Source: JBGTFE01 sp049799955 (GTDB lineage Bacteria; Acidobacteriota; Blastocatellia; Pyrinomonadales; Pyrinomonadaceae). Taken from it: DNA of 64,000 nt. Positions within the stretch are counted from its first letter, which is position 1, and each line of letters begins with the position of its first letter. The stretch covers positions 40,078 to 104,077 of the forward strand of contig JBARIW010000003.1 in NCBI GenBank assembly GCA_049799955.1, in the 5' to 3' direction. The position numbers were made by a program, and so were the translations under genes. Shown piece by piece: positions 8,315 through 16,140 of this stretch. The notes below the pieces were generated by a model. That model did no database searches, had not been told where the DNA came from, and worked only from the letters and a program-made list of their open reading frames with translations.

Positions 8315-8369
8315 TTTAATCGATAATTTATTTTTCATTATCAATTATCAATTATCAATTATCAATTAA
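8315..8369. repeat. Heptad repeat (TATCAAT words)
   Basis: Four tandem TATCAAT words at about 8339-8369 with a weaker opposite arm (AATCGATAATTT) to the left. It occupies the divergent region between the secreted protein at 7787 and lipB. The same word occurs at 43211-43283. Confidence 0.65.
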
Positions 8370-8414
8370 TTCTCGCTTTCCACTTCATAAAGAAAATCTT
8401 ATCATTAAATAAAG

Positions 8415-9092
8415 ATGCGAGAAAGATTACTCGAAGTTCGCCGTCTCGGACGCTTTGCTTATGACGACGGGCTGAATTTACAAAAAGAGCTTGAGAGCGA
8501 AGTTATCCAGCGGCGGGAAAAAGATTTTCTTCTTCTGCTGGAACATCCGCACACGTTTACTTTAGGCAGACGCGCAAAAATGGACGGCGTTTTAGCGACC
8601 GCCGAATTGCTGAAATCGCTCGACGTTTCGGTTTTTGAAACAAATCGCGGCGGCAAGGTTACATATCACGGACTCGGGCAAATCGTCGGTTATCCGATTA
8701 TAAATCTGAGTTCATACAAAGAAGACGTGCATAAATACGTGCGCGATTTGGAAGAAGCTTTGATTCGGACGATGAAGGATTTCGGCATCGAATCTTTCCG
8801 AATCGAAGGTTTGACGGGCGTTCACACGCGCGAGGGAAAAATCGCCGCCATCGGCGTTCACATCAAACGCTGGGTTACGACGCACGGTTTTGCGCTGAAC
8901 GTAAACACGGATTTGAGCTTTTTCAACTGGATAATCGCCTGCGAAGGCGAACCCGTAGCCTCGATGGAGCAATTATTGGGGCGTGAAATTGATTTACGGG
9001 AAGTCGAAGACAGAATTATCGAAAATTTTGCCGAAGTTTTTGAATTTAAGAGAGTTACAGAGTTACAGAGTTGCAGAGTTGCAGAAAGTTGA
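8415..9092 (+). CDS. lipB: Lipoyl(octanoyl) transferase LipB
   Basis: 225 residues. LipB moves octanoate from acyl carrier protein to the lipoyl domains of 2-oxoacid dehydrogenases and the glycine cleavage H protein. Family motifs are in order: HPHTFTLG (44-51), RGGKVTYHGLGQ (78-89), catalytic lysine region GKIAAIG (141-147), HGFALNV (157-163) and the catalytic cysteine C176 in NWIIAC. The usual PCG around the cysteine is ACE here. The C-terminal RVTELQSCRVAES is translated from the left arm of the 8-nt-period palindrome at 9051-9143 and is probably dispensable. No lipA gene is seen nearby. Confidence 0.93.
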   Translation: MRERLLEVRRLGRFAYDDGLNLQKELESEVIQRREKDFLLLLEHPHTFTLGRRAKMDGVLATAELLKSLDVSVFETNRGGKVTYHGLGQIVGYPIINLSSYKEDVHKYVRDLEEALIRTMKDFGIESFRIEGLTGVHTREGKIAAIGVHIKRWVTTHGFALNVNTDLSFFNWIIACEGEPVASMEQLLGREIDLREVEDRIIENFAEVFEFKRVTELQSCRVAES

Positions 9093-9143
9093 AAGCAGAT
9101 TTAACCCTGTAACTTCCCGCAACTCTGTAACTCTGCAACTTTT
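9051..9143. repeat. Palindrome of 8-nt AGAGTTAC words
   Basis: Left arm AGAGTTAC AGAGTTAC AGAGTTGC AGAGTTGC; right arm (about 9107-9143) carries the complement. The left arm lies inside the lipB reading frame and supplies its last residues and stop. Confidence 0.8.
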
Positions 9144-9206
9144 CGCGAACTTAATTTTCTAAAAATACGTTGGTCTCTTTGCGGAAATTTACTCGCTGGA
9201 GACTCA

Positions 9207-10253
9207 ATGAAAAAAATACTCATCTCGATTTCAGCAATTATATTGCTTCTTACCCTTGTTACTCTTTATTTTCAAATCTGGAAAAAACCTGCCGAAGTTG
9301 ACAGCGGTTTTGTAAAACATCATCTCACATTTACCGGACATTCGGACAGACTTTTTGAAGCTCTGTTTTCTCCTGACGGAGAATTGATTGCCAGCGCGGG
9401 CGTTGACGGTTCGGTCAAAATCTGGCGGAAAACGGACGCTTCGATTGTTCGCACGCTCGAACATCCGGCGGGCGTAACGGCAATCGCCTTCAGCCCGGAC
9501 GGAAATTATCTCGTTACGGGCAGTTTTGATTCAAACGTCAGGCTCTGGCGCGTTGCGGACGGAACGCTCGCGAAAACCTTTTCCGGTCACCAGGCAACGG
9601 TCTGGACGGTCGCGTTCAGTCCCGATAACAAAACGATTGCGAGCGGCTGCGAAGACAAAACCATCAAGCTCTGGGACGCAAATCAGGGAAATTTAATCAG
9701 AACGCTCGAAGGACATACTCTCAACGTTTGGGCGGTCGCGTTCAGTCCTGACGGCAAAAATCTCGCCAGCGGAAGCTTTGACCAAAAGATAAAAATCTGG
9801 AATGTCGCGGATGGCGCATTAATCAGAACGATTGAAGGACACACGCAGGCGGTTTTAAGCGTTGTATACAGCAAAGACGGGCGATATTTAGCCAGCGGCG
9901 GCGATGATTCGACGGTTAATTTATGGAATGCGGCGGACGGTAAACTGATTCGCTCTTTTCAGGGCGAATCCGAACACGTTTACACGGTTTCAATCAGTCC
10001 CGACGGCAAGCGAATTTTGAGCGGCGGCAGAGACAGAAACACTTTCGGCGAGCTTATACAAAACTTTTTCGGCACGTCGGACACGAATAAATGGGTTACG
10101 GTTCGGCTCTGGAATGCGGAAGACGGCAAATTGATTCATACATTCTCGGAGCATTCGAATGACGTTTTTTCGGCGGTTTTCAGCGACGACGGAAAATGGA
10201 TTGCGACCGCCGGCGAGGATAAAACCGTTAGTGTTTTTGAATTATCGCAATAA
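9207..10253 (+). CDS. Membrane-anchored or secreted WD40 seven-blade propeller
   Basis: 348 residues. An N-terminal hydrophobic helix (ISISAIILLLTLVTLYF) with no clear cleavage site suggests a membrane anchor. Seven WD40 repeats follow, ending VKIW, VRLW, IKLW, IKIW, VNLW, VRLW and VSVF, so a complete propeller can form. The sixth repeat carries an insertion of about 15-20 residues (NTFGELIQNFFGTSDTNKW). WD40 propellers are protein-interaction platforms; no catalytic domain is attached and the partner is unknown. It is followed closely by the lipoprotein gene, which has its own -10-like element. Confidence 0.85.
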   Translation: MKKILISISAIILLLTLVTLYFQIWKKPAEVDSGFVKHHLTFTGHSDRLFEALFSPDGELIASAGVDGSVKIWRKTDASIVRTLEHPAGVTAIAFSPDGNYLVTGSFDSNVRLWRVADGTLAKTFSGHQATVWTVAFSPDNKTIASGCEDKTIKLWDANQGNLIRTLEGHTLNVWAVAFSPDGKNLASGSFDQKIKIWNVADGALIRTIEGHTQAVLSVVYSKDGRYLASGGDDSTVNLWNAADGKLIRSFQGESEHVYTVSISPDGKRILSGGRDRNTFGELIQNFFGTSDTNKWVTVRLWNAEDGKLIHTFSEHSNDVFSAVFSDDGKWIATAGEDKTVSVFELSQ

Positions 10254-10282
10254 CTGTTCGGGCAGTTTTTCCGCGCTTGTCT

Positions 10283-10288
10283 TATAAT
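10283..10288 (+). promoter_or_regulatory. -10 element TATAAT for a near-leaderless transcript
   Basis: Perfect TATAAT ending 9 bp before the ATG at 10298, with no Shine-Dalgarno sequence between. Transcription would begin within a few bases of the start codon. No good -35 match is visible. Similar placement occurs at 40065 and 51554. Confidence 0.4.
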
Positions 10289-10297
10289 GAAAAAATT

Positions 10298-11257
10298 ATG
10301 AGATATACAATTCTTTTAGCTGTTTTTACCGCGATTGTTTTTTTTACGGCTTGTCCGCAGCCTTCGACAAACAGTAATATGAATGCAAACAATGCGAACA
10401 CGGCAAACACGAACGCTTCGCCCGTCGCGCAGGTTTTGTCTGAAACCGAGCGCCCGCAGAAAATCAAGGATATGATGACGCAGCGCGGCGAACAGGACGA
10501 AGCGAAACCGTCGCTGAAAATCGTCGAGCCGAAGGCGGATTCGACCGTTGCAAGCTCGACCGTGAAAGTAAAACTGGAGCTCTCCGGCGACCTCAAAGGC
10601 TACAAGCCGATGAAGGATATGACGACGCAGATGGGCAATCACATTCACGTCATTCTCGATAATCAGCCGTATGAAGCTTATTACAATCTCGACAGCGAAT
10701 TTGAATTGAGAAACGTTACGGACGGCGAACACACACTGCGCGTTTTTCCTTCGCGCCCGTGGCACGAAAGCTATAAAACAGACGGCGCGTTTCAGATGGT
10801 CAAATTCTCTGTAAAAAACGGCGGCGGCGACACGACGAAACCGACCACGACCAATTCGGGAAATACGATGTCGAACGCAAATTCAAACGCGAATCCGCAA
10901 TCGACGCCCGAAGGAAAGGATATGCAGGCTTCAAAAGCCGGCGCGGTCGATATAACAAAACCGCTTCTGACCTACAGCCGTCCGAAAGGCGAATACAAAG
11001 GCGCGGACGCCGACGCGATTATGATTGATTTCTGGCTTTTGAACGCGAAGCTCGTCGGCGACGGCGGCGAATACCGCGTTCGCTATTGGGTTGACGGCGG
11101 CGATGCGAAATACATCGACAAATGGCAGCCGATTTGGCTCAAAGGCTGGACGGACGGAAAACACAAGGTCAAAGTCGAATTAGTCAATAAAAACGGCGAA
11201 TTAGTCGATAACGGCGGTTATAACTCGACCGAGCGCGAGATAACGATTGCGAAATAA
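10298..11257 (+). CDS. Lipoprotein with two Ig-like/DUF-type domains
   Basis: 319 residues from ATG 10298; a TTG start 21 bp upstream is less likely because the -10 element lies between. The N-terminus has a hydrophobic signal ending in a lipobox-like FFTAC, and is followed by an Asn-rich linker (NSNMNANNANTANTNA) typical of lipoproteins in this lineage. Two related beta-sandwich domains follow (about 60-170 and 220-319), the first with GNHIHVILDNQPYEAYY and the second with KYIDKWQPIWLKGWTDGKH, joined by a second Asn/Thr-rich linker. No enzymatic motif. Probably an outer- or inner-membrane anchored binding protein. Confidence 0.7.
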   Translation: MRYTILLAVFTAIVFFTACPQPSTNSNMNANNANTANTNASPVAQVLSETERPQKIKDMMTQRGEQDEAKPSLKIVEPKADSTVASSTVKVKLELSGDLKGYKPMKDMTTQMGNHIHVILDNQPYEAYYNLDSEFELRNVTDGEHTLRVFPSRPWHESYKTDGAFQMVKFSVKNGGGDTTKPTTTNSGNTMSNANSNANPQSTPEGKDMQASKAGAVDITKPLLTYSRPKGEYKGADADAIMIDFWLLNAKLVGDGGEYRVRYWVDGGDAKYIDKWQPIWLKGWTDGKHKVKVELVNKNGELVDNGGYNSTEREITIAK

Positions 11258-11364
11258 GAAATAGAACGCGGGCGGGCGCGAATCAGACGGATTTTCACGG
11301 ATAAATATTTATATTAAAAATCTGTGTAAATCTGCTTTATCCGCGCCCGCTCGCGTTCTATTTC
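11258..11364. repeat. Palindrome with CGGATTTTCAC core, second copy
   Basis: Arms GAAATAGAACGCG (11258 on) and CGCGTTCTATTTC (to 11364) with inner GGGCGCG/CGCGCCC. The core CAGACGGATTTTCACGGATAA matches CAGGCGGATTTTCACAGATAA in the copy at 4189-4266. It begins immediately after the lipoprotein stop codon. Confidence 0.7.
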
Positions 11365-11450
11365 CAAGATAATTTATCAATAACTTGAACTTGGAATAGT
11401 TTTCTTTTAACCTCAATAATTAGACTAAAAACTTTGGAGAGTAGATTTTA

Positions 11451-12185
11451 ATGAGACGTGATACAACTTCCTGGTTCAGCCATAATCTCGGAATGGATAT
11501 GCCGCTTGTGGCTTACGGCGACAAAGGATTTCCGCTTTTGATGTTTCCGACCGCCGCCGCCGATTATCTCGAATATGAAAGATTTCTTTTAGTTGACGCA
11601 ATAAAGCCGTTTATCGAATCCGGTCAGCTTCGCGCTTATTCGATAAACTCGGTCAATCGATACAGCCTTTTGAACGACAAAGCTTCGCCGCAATGGAAAG
11701 CCGAGCTTCTCTCGCGCTATGACCGCTATATTATGGAAGAAGTTTTGCCGCTGATTCGAGACGAATGCGGTCAGGACGCAAAGCCTCTGACGACCGGCGC
11801 ATCTCTCGGCGCATTTCTCGCCGCAAATACATATTTTCGCCACCCGGACGAGTTTCGCGGCACGATTGCGATGAGCGGAAGCTATGATATTCGCTCGTAT
11901 CTGAAGGATTATTACGACAACAACGTCTATTTCAACAATCCGGCGATGTATGTGCCGAATCTGAATGATGATAAACACTTGCCCGCTTTGCAAAAGGCTG
12001 ACTCAATCGTGATTGTAACGGGACAAGGCGCGTTTGAAGCGCCCGAGAGAAGTAAAGATTTCTCAAAAATTCTTCATTCAAAAGGCATTCCGCATCTGCT
12101 CGAACTCTGGGGACACGACGTAAACCACGACTGGGAATGGTGGCGAAAAATGCTGCCGCACTATCTTGGAAGATTCTTTGGTTAA
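11451..12185 (+). CDS. Esterase D-like alpha/beta hydrolase
   Basis: 244 residues, no signal peptide, so cytoplasmic. The nucleophile elbow GASLG at 116-120 (S118) and a C-terminal HDVNHDWEWW with the likely catalytic histidine fit the esterase D/PF00756 family. This family includes acyl esterases, feruloyl esterases and enterobactin-type hydrolases. The N-terminal FSHNLGMDMPLVAYGDKG is typical of a branch widespread in soil bacteria with unknown substrate. A GGAGAG ribosome site lies 8 bp upstream. Probably monocistronic, flanked by palindromes on both sides. Confidence 0.8.
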   Translation: MRRDTTSWFSHNLGMDMPLVAYGDKGFPLLMFPTAAADYLEYERFLLVDAIKPFIESGQLRAYSINSVNRYSLLNDKASPQWKAELLSRYDRYIMEEVLPLIRDECGQDAKPLTTGASLGAFLAANTYFRHPDEFRGTIAMSGSYDIRSYLKDYYDNNVYFNNPAMYVPNLNDDKHLPALQKADSIVIVTGQGAFEAPERSKDFSKILHSKGIPHLLELWGHDVNHDWEWWRKMLPHYLGRFFG

Positions 12186-12260
12186 TGGAAAACGGAAAAT
12201 GGAAAACGGAAAATGAAGAAAAGATTCTTTCATTTTCCGTTTTCCATTTTCCGTTTTCCA
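12186..12260. repeat. Heptad palindrome (GGAAAAC words)
   Basis: Left arm GGAAAAC GGAAAAT GGAAAAC GGAAAAT; right arm (12229-12260) is the complement in the same period. It lies between the convergent esterase and PBP1A genes. Confidence 0.85.
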
Positions 12261-12264
12261 CTAT

Positions 12265-14859
12265 TTAATTATCGCCACCGCCTTTTTTGCCTTTCCGCTG
12301 CGTTCCCTGAGGTTTGTTGTCAGTCGGCGGATTTTCGGTTTTCTTAACCGGATTCGGCGTATTCTGGGGCTTCGGTTTCGGCACATCTTCGTTTTTCGGC
12401 ACGCTTGTGGGTTTCGTCGTGTCAACCGGAGGCTTGTCGCCCGGAACGATTATATCGTCATTTGTAGTGATTGTATCGGTCGGGATTTTACTGGTTTTCG
12501 TGCCGGTATTAAAGATAATTCCGGTTGTTCTGCCCGCTTCGTCAGCTTTTTCGAGTTTTTCCTGTTCTTCGCGTTTGTTGCGCTCGATTTTGGTTTTAAT
12601 CTCGGAAGGAACCGGCGGCGCGTCCGGGAAAGTCTCCTTCGGCTTGTCCTTCATAAACGGAACCATAAACGCATTGAAATACGGAACCGCGCCGTGTCCG
12701 CCGGTCATATTGTTGCCGAGATTTTCTTTTTTCAAAGGGTTTCCCATCCAGACGCCTGTAACATAAGTCGGCGTGTAGCCGAGAAACCAAACGTCCGTGT
12801 GGTCGTTGACCGTTCCGGTTTTGCCCGCCAGAGGATGACCGCCCGCGCTCGCGCTCGATGCCGTTCCGCCGCCAGCCGTAACGCCGCGCATCATTTCAAC
12901 CATCGTCAGAGCGACATATTCGCTCGTTACTTTATAAGTCGTCTTTTCCCATTCTTCCAGAACGCTTCCGTCGCGGCTCAGAACCTTTCGAACGAGATGC
13001 GGCTGGACGCGCACGCCTTTGTTCGGAAAAACCGAGTAAGCCGAAGTCATTTCGAGCAGGGAAGCTTCGCTCGCGCCGAGCGCCGACGGCAAACTCGGAG
13101 CCATCGGGTTCGTGATGCCGAACCTGCGAACCATCTGCGCGCCGGTTTGAATTCCGACTTGCTGAAGAAGATGAACAGCCGCGATATTGTATGATTTCGC
13201 CAGCGCGATTTTCATCGGCACGTTCGGATGACTCAAGCTTCCGTCGTAGTTATGCGGCATCCAGCCGCCTTTTTTAATCGGCGCGCCGCTGACGGTCATA
13301 TCGGGCGTCATTCCCCATTCGACCGCCGCCGTGTAAATATATGGCTTGTAAGACGAACCCGTCTGGCGCAAGCCCTGCGTCGCGTTGTTAAATTTGCTCG
13401 TCGCGTAGTCATATCCGCCGACTTCCGCCACAATTTCGCCCGTGTGCGAGTTGATGCAGACGATTCCCGCCTGAACTTCCGGCACCTGCGAAAGCTGAAC
13501 GCTGAGAGTCTGCTTGTCGTTATCGACATCAATGATTTGAAATTCGGGCAAAAAACCGACTTTCAGCTCATCTTTCGGACGTTTTCCGCTTTTGCCCATT
13601 TCCTTGGCGGTTACGAGCGCCGTGTATCTGCCGAAACGAACGGTAACTTCATCTTTTGCCGGATTCGATTTCACCACCAGACCTTTGATGTATTCGCCTT
13701 TTTCGTATTCGTCGCCATACCAGTCGGCGTGTTTGAAATTGGCGATTCTTTTCTGAATTTCCTTTTCGTCCGTTATCTGTTGCTGATTGTCGTCGAGCAG
13801 AATATTTTGATATTCCGAGCGCCACGAGCGATTCCGGTCATAGCTTCGCAAACCTTCGCGAACGGCTTTTGTCGCCAGCTTCTGCGCGTCGATATTGATT
13901 GTCGTATAAACCTTCAAACCGCCCTGCGCGACACGCGTTGTGTATTTTTCTTCCAGATATTTGCGAACTTCTTCGACCGGATAATCCCAAGCCGTCGATT
14001 TCGGCTGAGATTGATAATAAGCCGTGTCGGCTAATTTTATCGGTTTTGCTTTGGCAGCATCGATTTGGGCTTGCGAGTAACGGTCGGAGAAATATTTCGC
14101 CATCTGGTCAAGCACGATGTTTCGGCGCTCCAGCGCCTTTTCCATATTGCGCGTCGGCGAATATTCGGGCGATTTCGGAATCGCGGCTAGAAGCGCGGCT
14201 TCTTCCAAATTTAATTCTTTCAAAGATTTTCCGAAGTAAGTACGCGAACCGGCTTCGAAACCATATGAACCCGCGCCGAGAAAGACGTAGTTCATATACA
14301 TTTCGAGAATCTGTTCTTTTGTGTAAAGCCTTTCGATTTGCAGCGCGACCGCCCATTCGTTGATTTTGCGCGTGTATGTCTGGTCTTTGTAGAGAAAGAG
14401 ATTTTTGGCAAGCTGCTGCGTGATGGTCGATGCGCCTTCGACTCTTCCGCCGCTTATGATGTTTTTATAAATGACGCCCGCGATACGATACGGGTCAATG
14501 CCGATATGGTCTTTGAAACGATAATCTTCAATCGCCAGAAGCGCGTCTTCGACCTGTTTCGGAACTTCGTCATACTTAATCGGAATGCGTTTTTCGATGG
14601 CGAACTCGGCTAAAACCGTCTCGCCGTCGTCAGCGTAAATCGTCGTAACCTGCGGCGGGCGATAAGTTGCCAGCGCGGAAACTTCGGTCGCATAGCGCGA
14701 ATTGTTCAAATAATATGAAGCTAAAATTCCCGTCAGACCGCCCGCCGACAATGCCAGCAGAAGCGCGGTCGGAAGCCACACAAATCTCCATGCGCTTTTC
14801 TTTTTCGGGGAAACGGATTCAACTTCTTTCGTTTTGATATTCTTAAATTCTTTCGCCAT
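12265..14859 (-). CDS. mrcA: Class A penicillin-binding protein (PBP1A type)
   Basis: 864 residues; builds and cross-links peptidoglycan at the outer face of the inner membrane. Order: one TM helix (about 26-48), GT51 glycosyltransferase with catalytic E111 in AIEDYRFKDHIG and EGASTITQQLAKNLFL (141-156), then the transpeptidase with SxxK S492-SYK (492-495), SYN (546-548) and KTGT (670-673). The last about 100 residues are Pro/Thr/Lys-rich (DTTKPTSVPKNEDVPKPKPQ), a common low-complexity PBP1A tail. It is the last gene of the mre/mrd run on this strand, separated from rodA by a palindrome. Confidence 0.95.
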   Translation of the reverse strand: MAKEFKNIKTKEVESVSPKKKSAWRFVWLPTALLLALSAGGLTGILASYYLNNSRYATEVSALATYRPPQVTTIYADDGETVLAEFAIEKRIPIKYDEVPKQVEDALLAIEDYRFKDHIGIDPYRIAGVIYKNIISGGRVEGASTITQQLAKNLFLYKDQTYTRKINEWAVALQIERLYTKEQILEMYMNYVFLGAGSYGFEAGSRTYFGKSLKELNLEEAALLAAIPKSPEYSPTRNMEKALERRNIVLDQMAKYFSDRYSQAQIDAAKAKPIKLADTAYYQSQPKSTAWDYPVEEVRKYLEEKYTTRVAQGGLKVYTTINIDAQKLATKAVREGLRSYDRNRSWRSEYQNILLDDNQQQITDEKEIQKRIANFKHADWYGDEYEKGEYIKGLVVKSNPAKDEVTVRFGRYTALVTAKEMGKSGKRPKDELKVGFLPEFQIIDVDNDKQTLSVQLSQVPEVQAGIVCINSHTGEIVAEVGGYDYATSKFNNATQGLRQTGSSYKPYIYTAAVEWGMTPDMTVSGAPIKKGGWMPHNYDGSLSHPNVPMKIALAKSYNIAAVHLLQQVGIQTGAQMVRRFGITNPMAPSLPSALGASEASLLEMTSAYSVFPNKGVRVQPHLVRKVLSRDGSVLEEWEKTTYKVTSEYVALTMVEMMRGVTAGGGTASSASAGGHPLAGKTGTVNDHTDVWFLGYTPTYVTGVWMGNPLKKENLGNNMTGGHGAVPYFNAFMVPFMKDKPKETFPDAPPVPSEIKTKIERNKREEQEKLEKADEAGRTTGIIFNTGTKTSKIPTDTITTNDDIIVPGDKPPVDTTKPTSVPKNEDVPKPKPQNTPNPVKKTENPPTDNKPQGTQRKGKKGGGDN

Positions 14860-14870
14860 AACTTTATTAT

Positions 14871-14953
14871 AAGATTCAAGATTTAAGATTCAAGATTTAA
14901 GGCGGACGTTTTCCAATCTTGAATCTTGAATCTTAAATCTTAAATCTTGAATT
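14871..14953. repeat. Heptad palindrome (AGATTCA/AGATTTA words)
   Basis: Left arm AGATTCA AGATTTA AGATTCA AGATTTA; right arm (14915-14953) ATCTTGA ATCTTGA ATCTTAA ATCTTAA ATCTTGA. It lies in the rodA-PBP1A junction of one gene run. Confidence 0.85.
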
Positions 14954-16070
14954 AATTAACAAATCTCCGCAGCTTAACGCTGATAACAAATCCGATTGCG
15001 ATAAACGTCGCTAAAATCGCCGAAAGTCCGGCGCTCATCAAAGGCAGCGGAACGCCGATGACGGGCAAAAATCCTAAAACCATCCCGACGTTCATAAACG
15101 CCTGAAAAGCCATCGCGCCGACAATCGCCATGATAACGAGCATTCCGGCGCGGTCGGGCGATTGTCTCGCGCCCGCGACAAGCCTTGAAAAAAGCAGCGC
15201 ATAAGCCAGCAGAAGCGAGATGCAGCCGATAAATCCTGTATTTTCCGCCGTTACCGCAAAAATAAAATCCGTCTGCGGTTCAGGAAGAAATTTCAGCGCC
15301 GCCTGCGACGTTTCCGTATTGCCCTTGATGCCCGACAAACCGCCTTTTCCGACCGTAATCATCGACTGAACCGTGTGATAACCGTAACCTTTCGGGTCAA
15401 CGTTGTCCGGGTCTATAATCACGTTGATGCGCTCGATTTGATACGGTTTTATCTTGCCCGTATGAACGCCGACGTAGAAAGCGACCGGCACGAAAATCAA
15501 TCCGGCGATGATTGTCAAAATCACGTACCGGATTTTGATTGCCGACAAAAATAATATCACCGCCAGAGCCGGAAAATAAGTGATTGCCTGTCCCGCATCG
15601 GGTTCGAGCATAATCAAGCCGACCGGCGCGGCTAAAATCGCAAAGCCAATCAGAATTTCCTTTAGCTTCAAAGTCCCCGCTTTTCGAGCGCCGAAATATT
15701 TGGCGAGCATTAAAACGGTCGGAATCTTAACAAATTCTGAAGGCTGAAACTGACCGATTAAAGGCAGTTTCAACCAAGCCGTTTGCCCGTTTACCTTTAC
15801 GCCCAGAGGCGTCAGAACGAGAAGCAGCAGAATCAAGCCGCCAATGTAGAAAACCAGCGCGGCGTCGATAATCCGGCGATAATCCGTAAAAGCGACGACG
15901 AGCATCGCCACCAGCGCGATACATAAACCGACAATCTGCTTTTGCCAGTAAGTTTCGGTCGGCTGCGCGTTATAAATCTGCCACACGCCGAAGCAGACAA
16001 TGGCGACGGCTAAAATCGCCACCAGAAAGTCGAAGTCCCTGAAATTTTTTCGTTCGATTGCTGCAACCAT
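14952..16070 (-). CDS. rodA: Rod-shape glycosyltransferase RodA
   Basis: 372 residues with about ten membrane helices. RodA is the SEDS peptidoglycan polymerase of the elongasome and works with the class B PBP encoded next to it. SEDS features seen are FQPSEFVKIPTVLMLAKYF, LMLEPDAGQAITYFP with the catalytic-type aspartate, the GYQ-like extracellular loop DPKGYGYHTVQSMITVGKG, and the C-terminal LPVIGVPLPLMSAGLSAI. Gene order mrdA-rodA is the standard one. About 70 bp holding a palindrome separates it from mrdA upstream. Confidence 0.95.
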   Translation of the reverse strand: MVAAIERKNFRDFDFLVAILAVAIVCFGVWQIYNAQPTETYWQKQIVGLCIALVAMLVVAFTDYRRIIDAALVFYIGGLILLLLVLTPLGVKVNGQTAWLKLPLIGQFQPSEFVKIPTVLMLAKYFGARKAGTLKLKEILIGFAILAAPVGLIMLEPDAGQAITYFPALAVILFLSAIKIRYVILTIIAGLIFVPVAFYVGVHTGKIKPYQIERINVIIDPDNVDPKGYGYHTVQSMITVGKGGLSGIKGNTETSQAALKFLPEPQTDFIFAVTAENTGFIGCISLLLAYALLFSRLVAGARQSPDRAGMLVIMAIVGAMAFQAFMNVGMVLGFLPVIGVPLPLMSAGLSAILATFIAIGFVISVKLRRFVN

Positions 16071-16074
16071 AATT

Positions 16075-16138
16075 CATTTATCATTTAACATTTATCATCA
16101 AACAATTTGATAAATGTTAAATGTTCAATGGTAAATGT
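16075..16138. repeat. Heptad palindrome (CATTTAT words)
   Basis: Left arm CATTTAT CATTTAA CATTTAT CATC and right arm GATAAAT GTTAAAT GTTCAAT GGTAAATG, separated by only a few bases. It lies between mrdA and rodA. The same word family recurs at 19651, 27281 and 48532. Confidence 0.85.
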
Positions 16139-16140
16139 CC

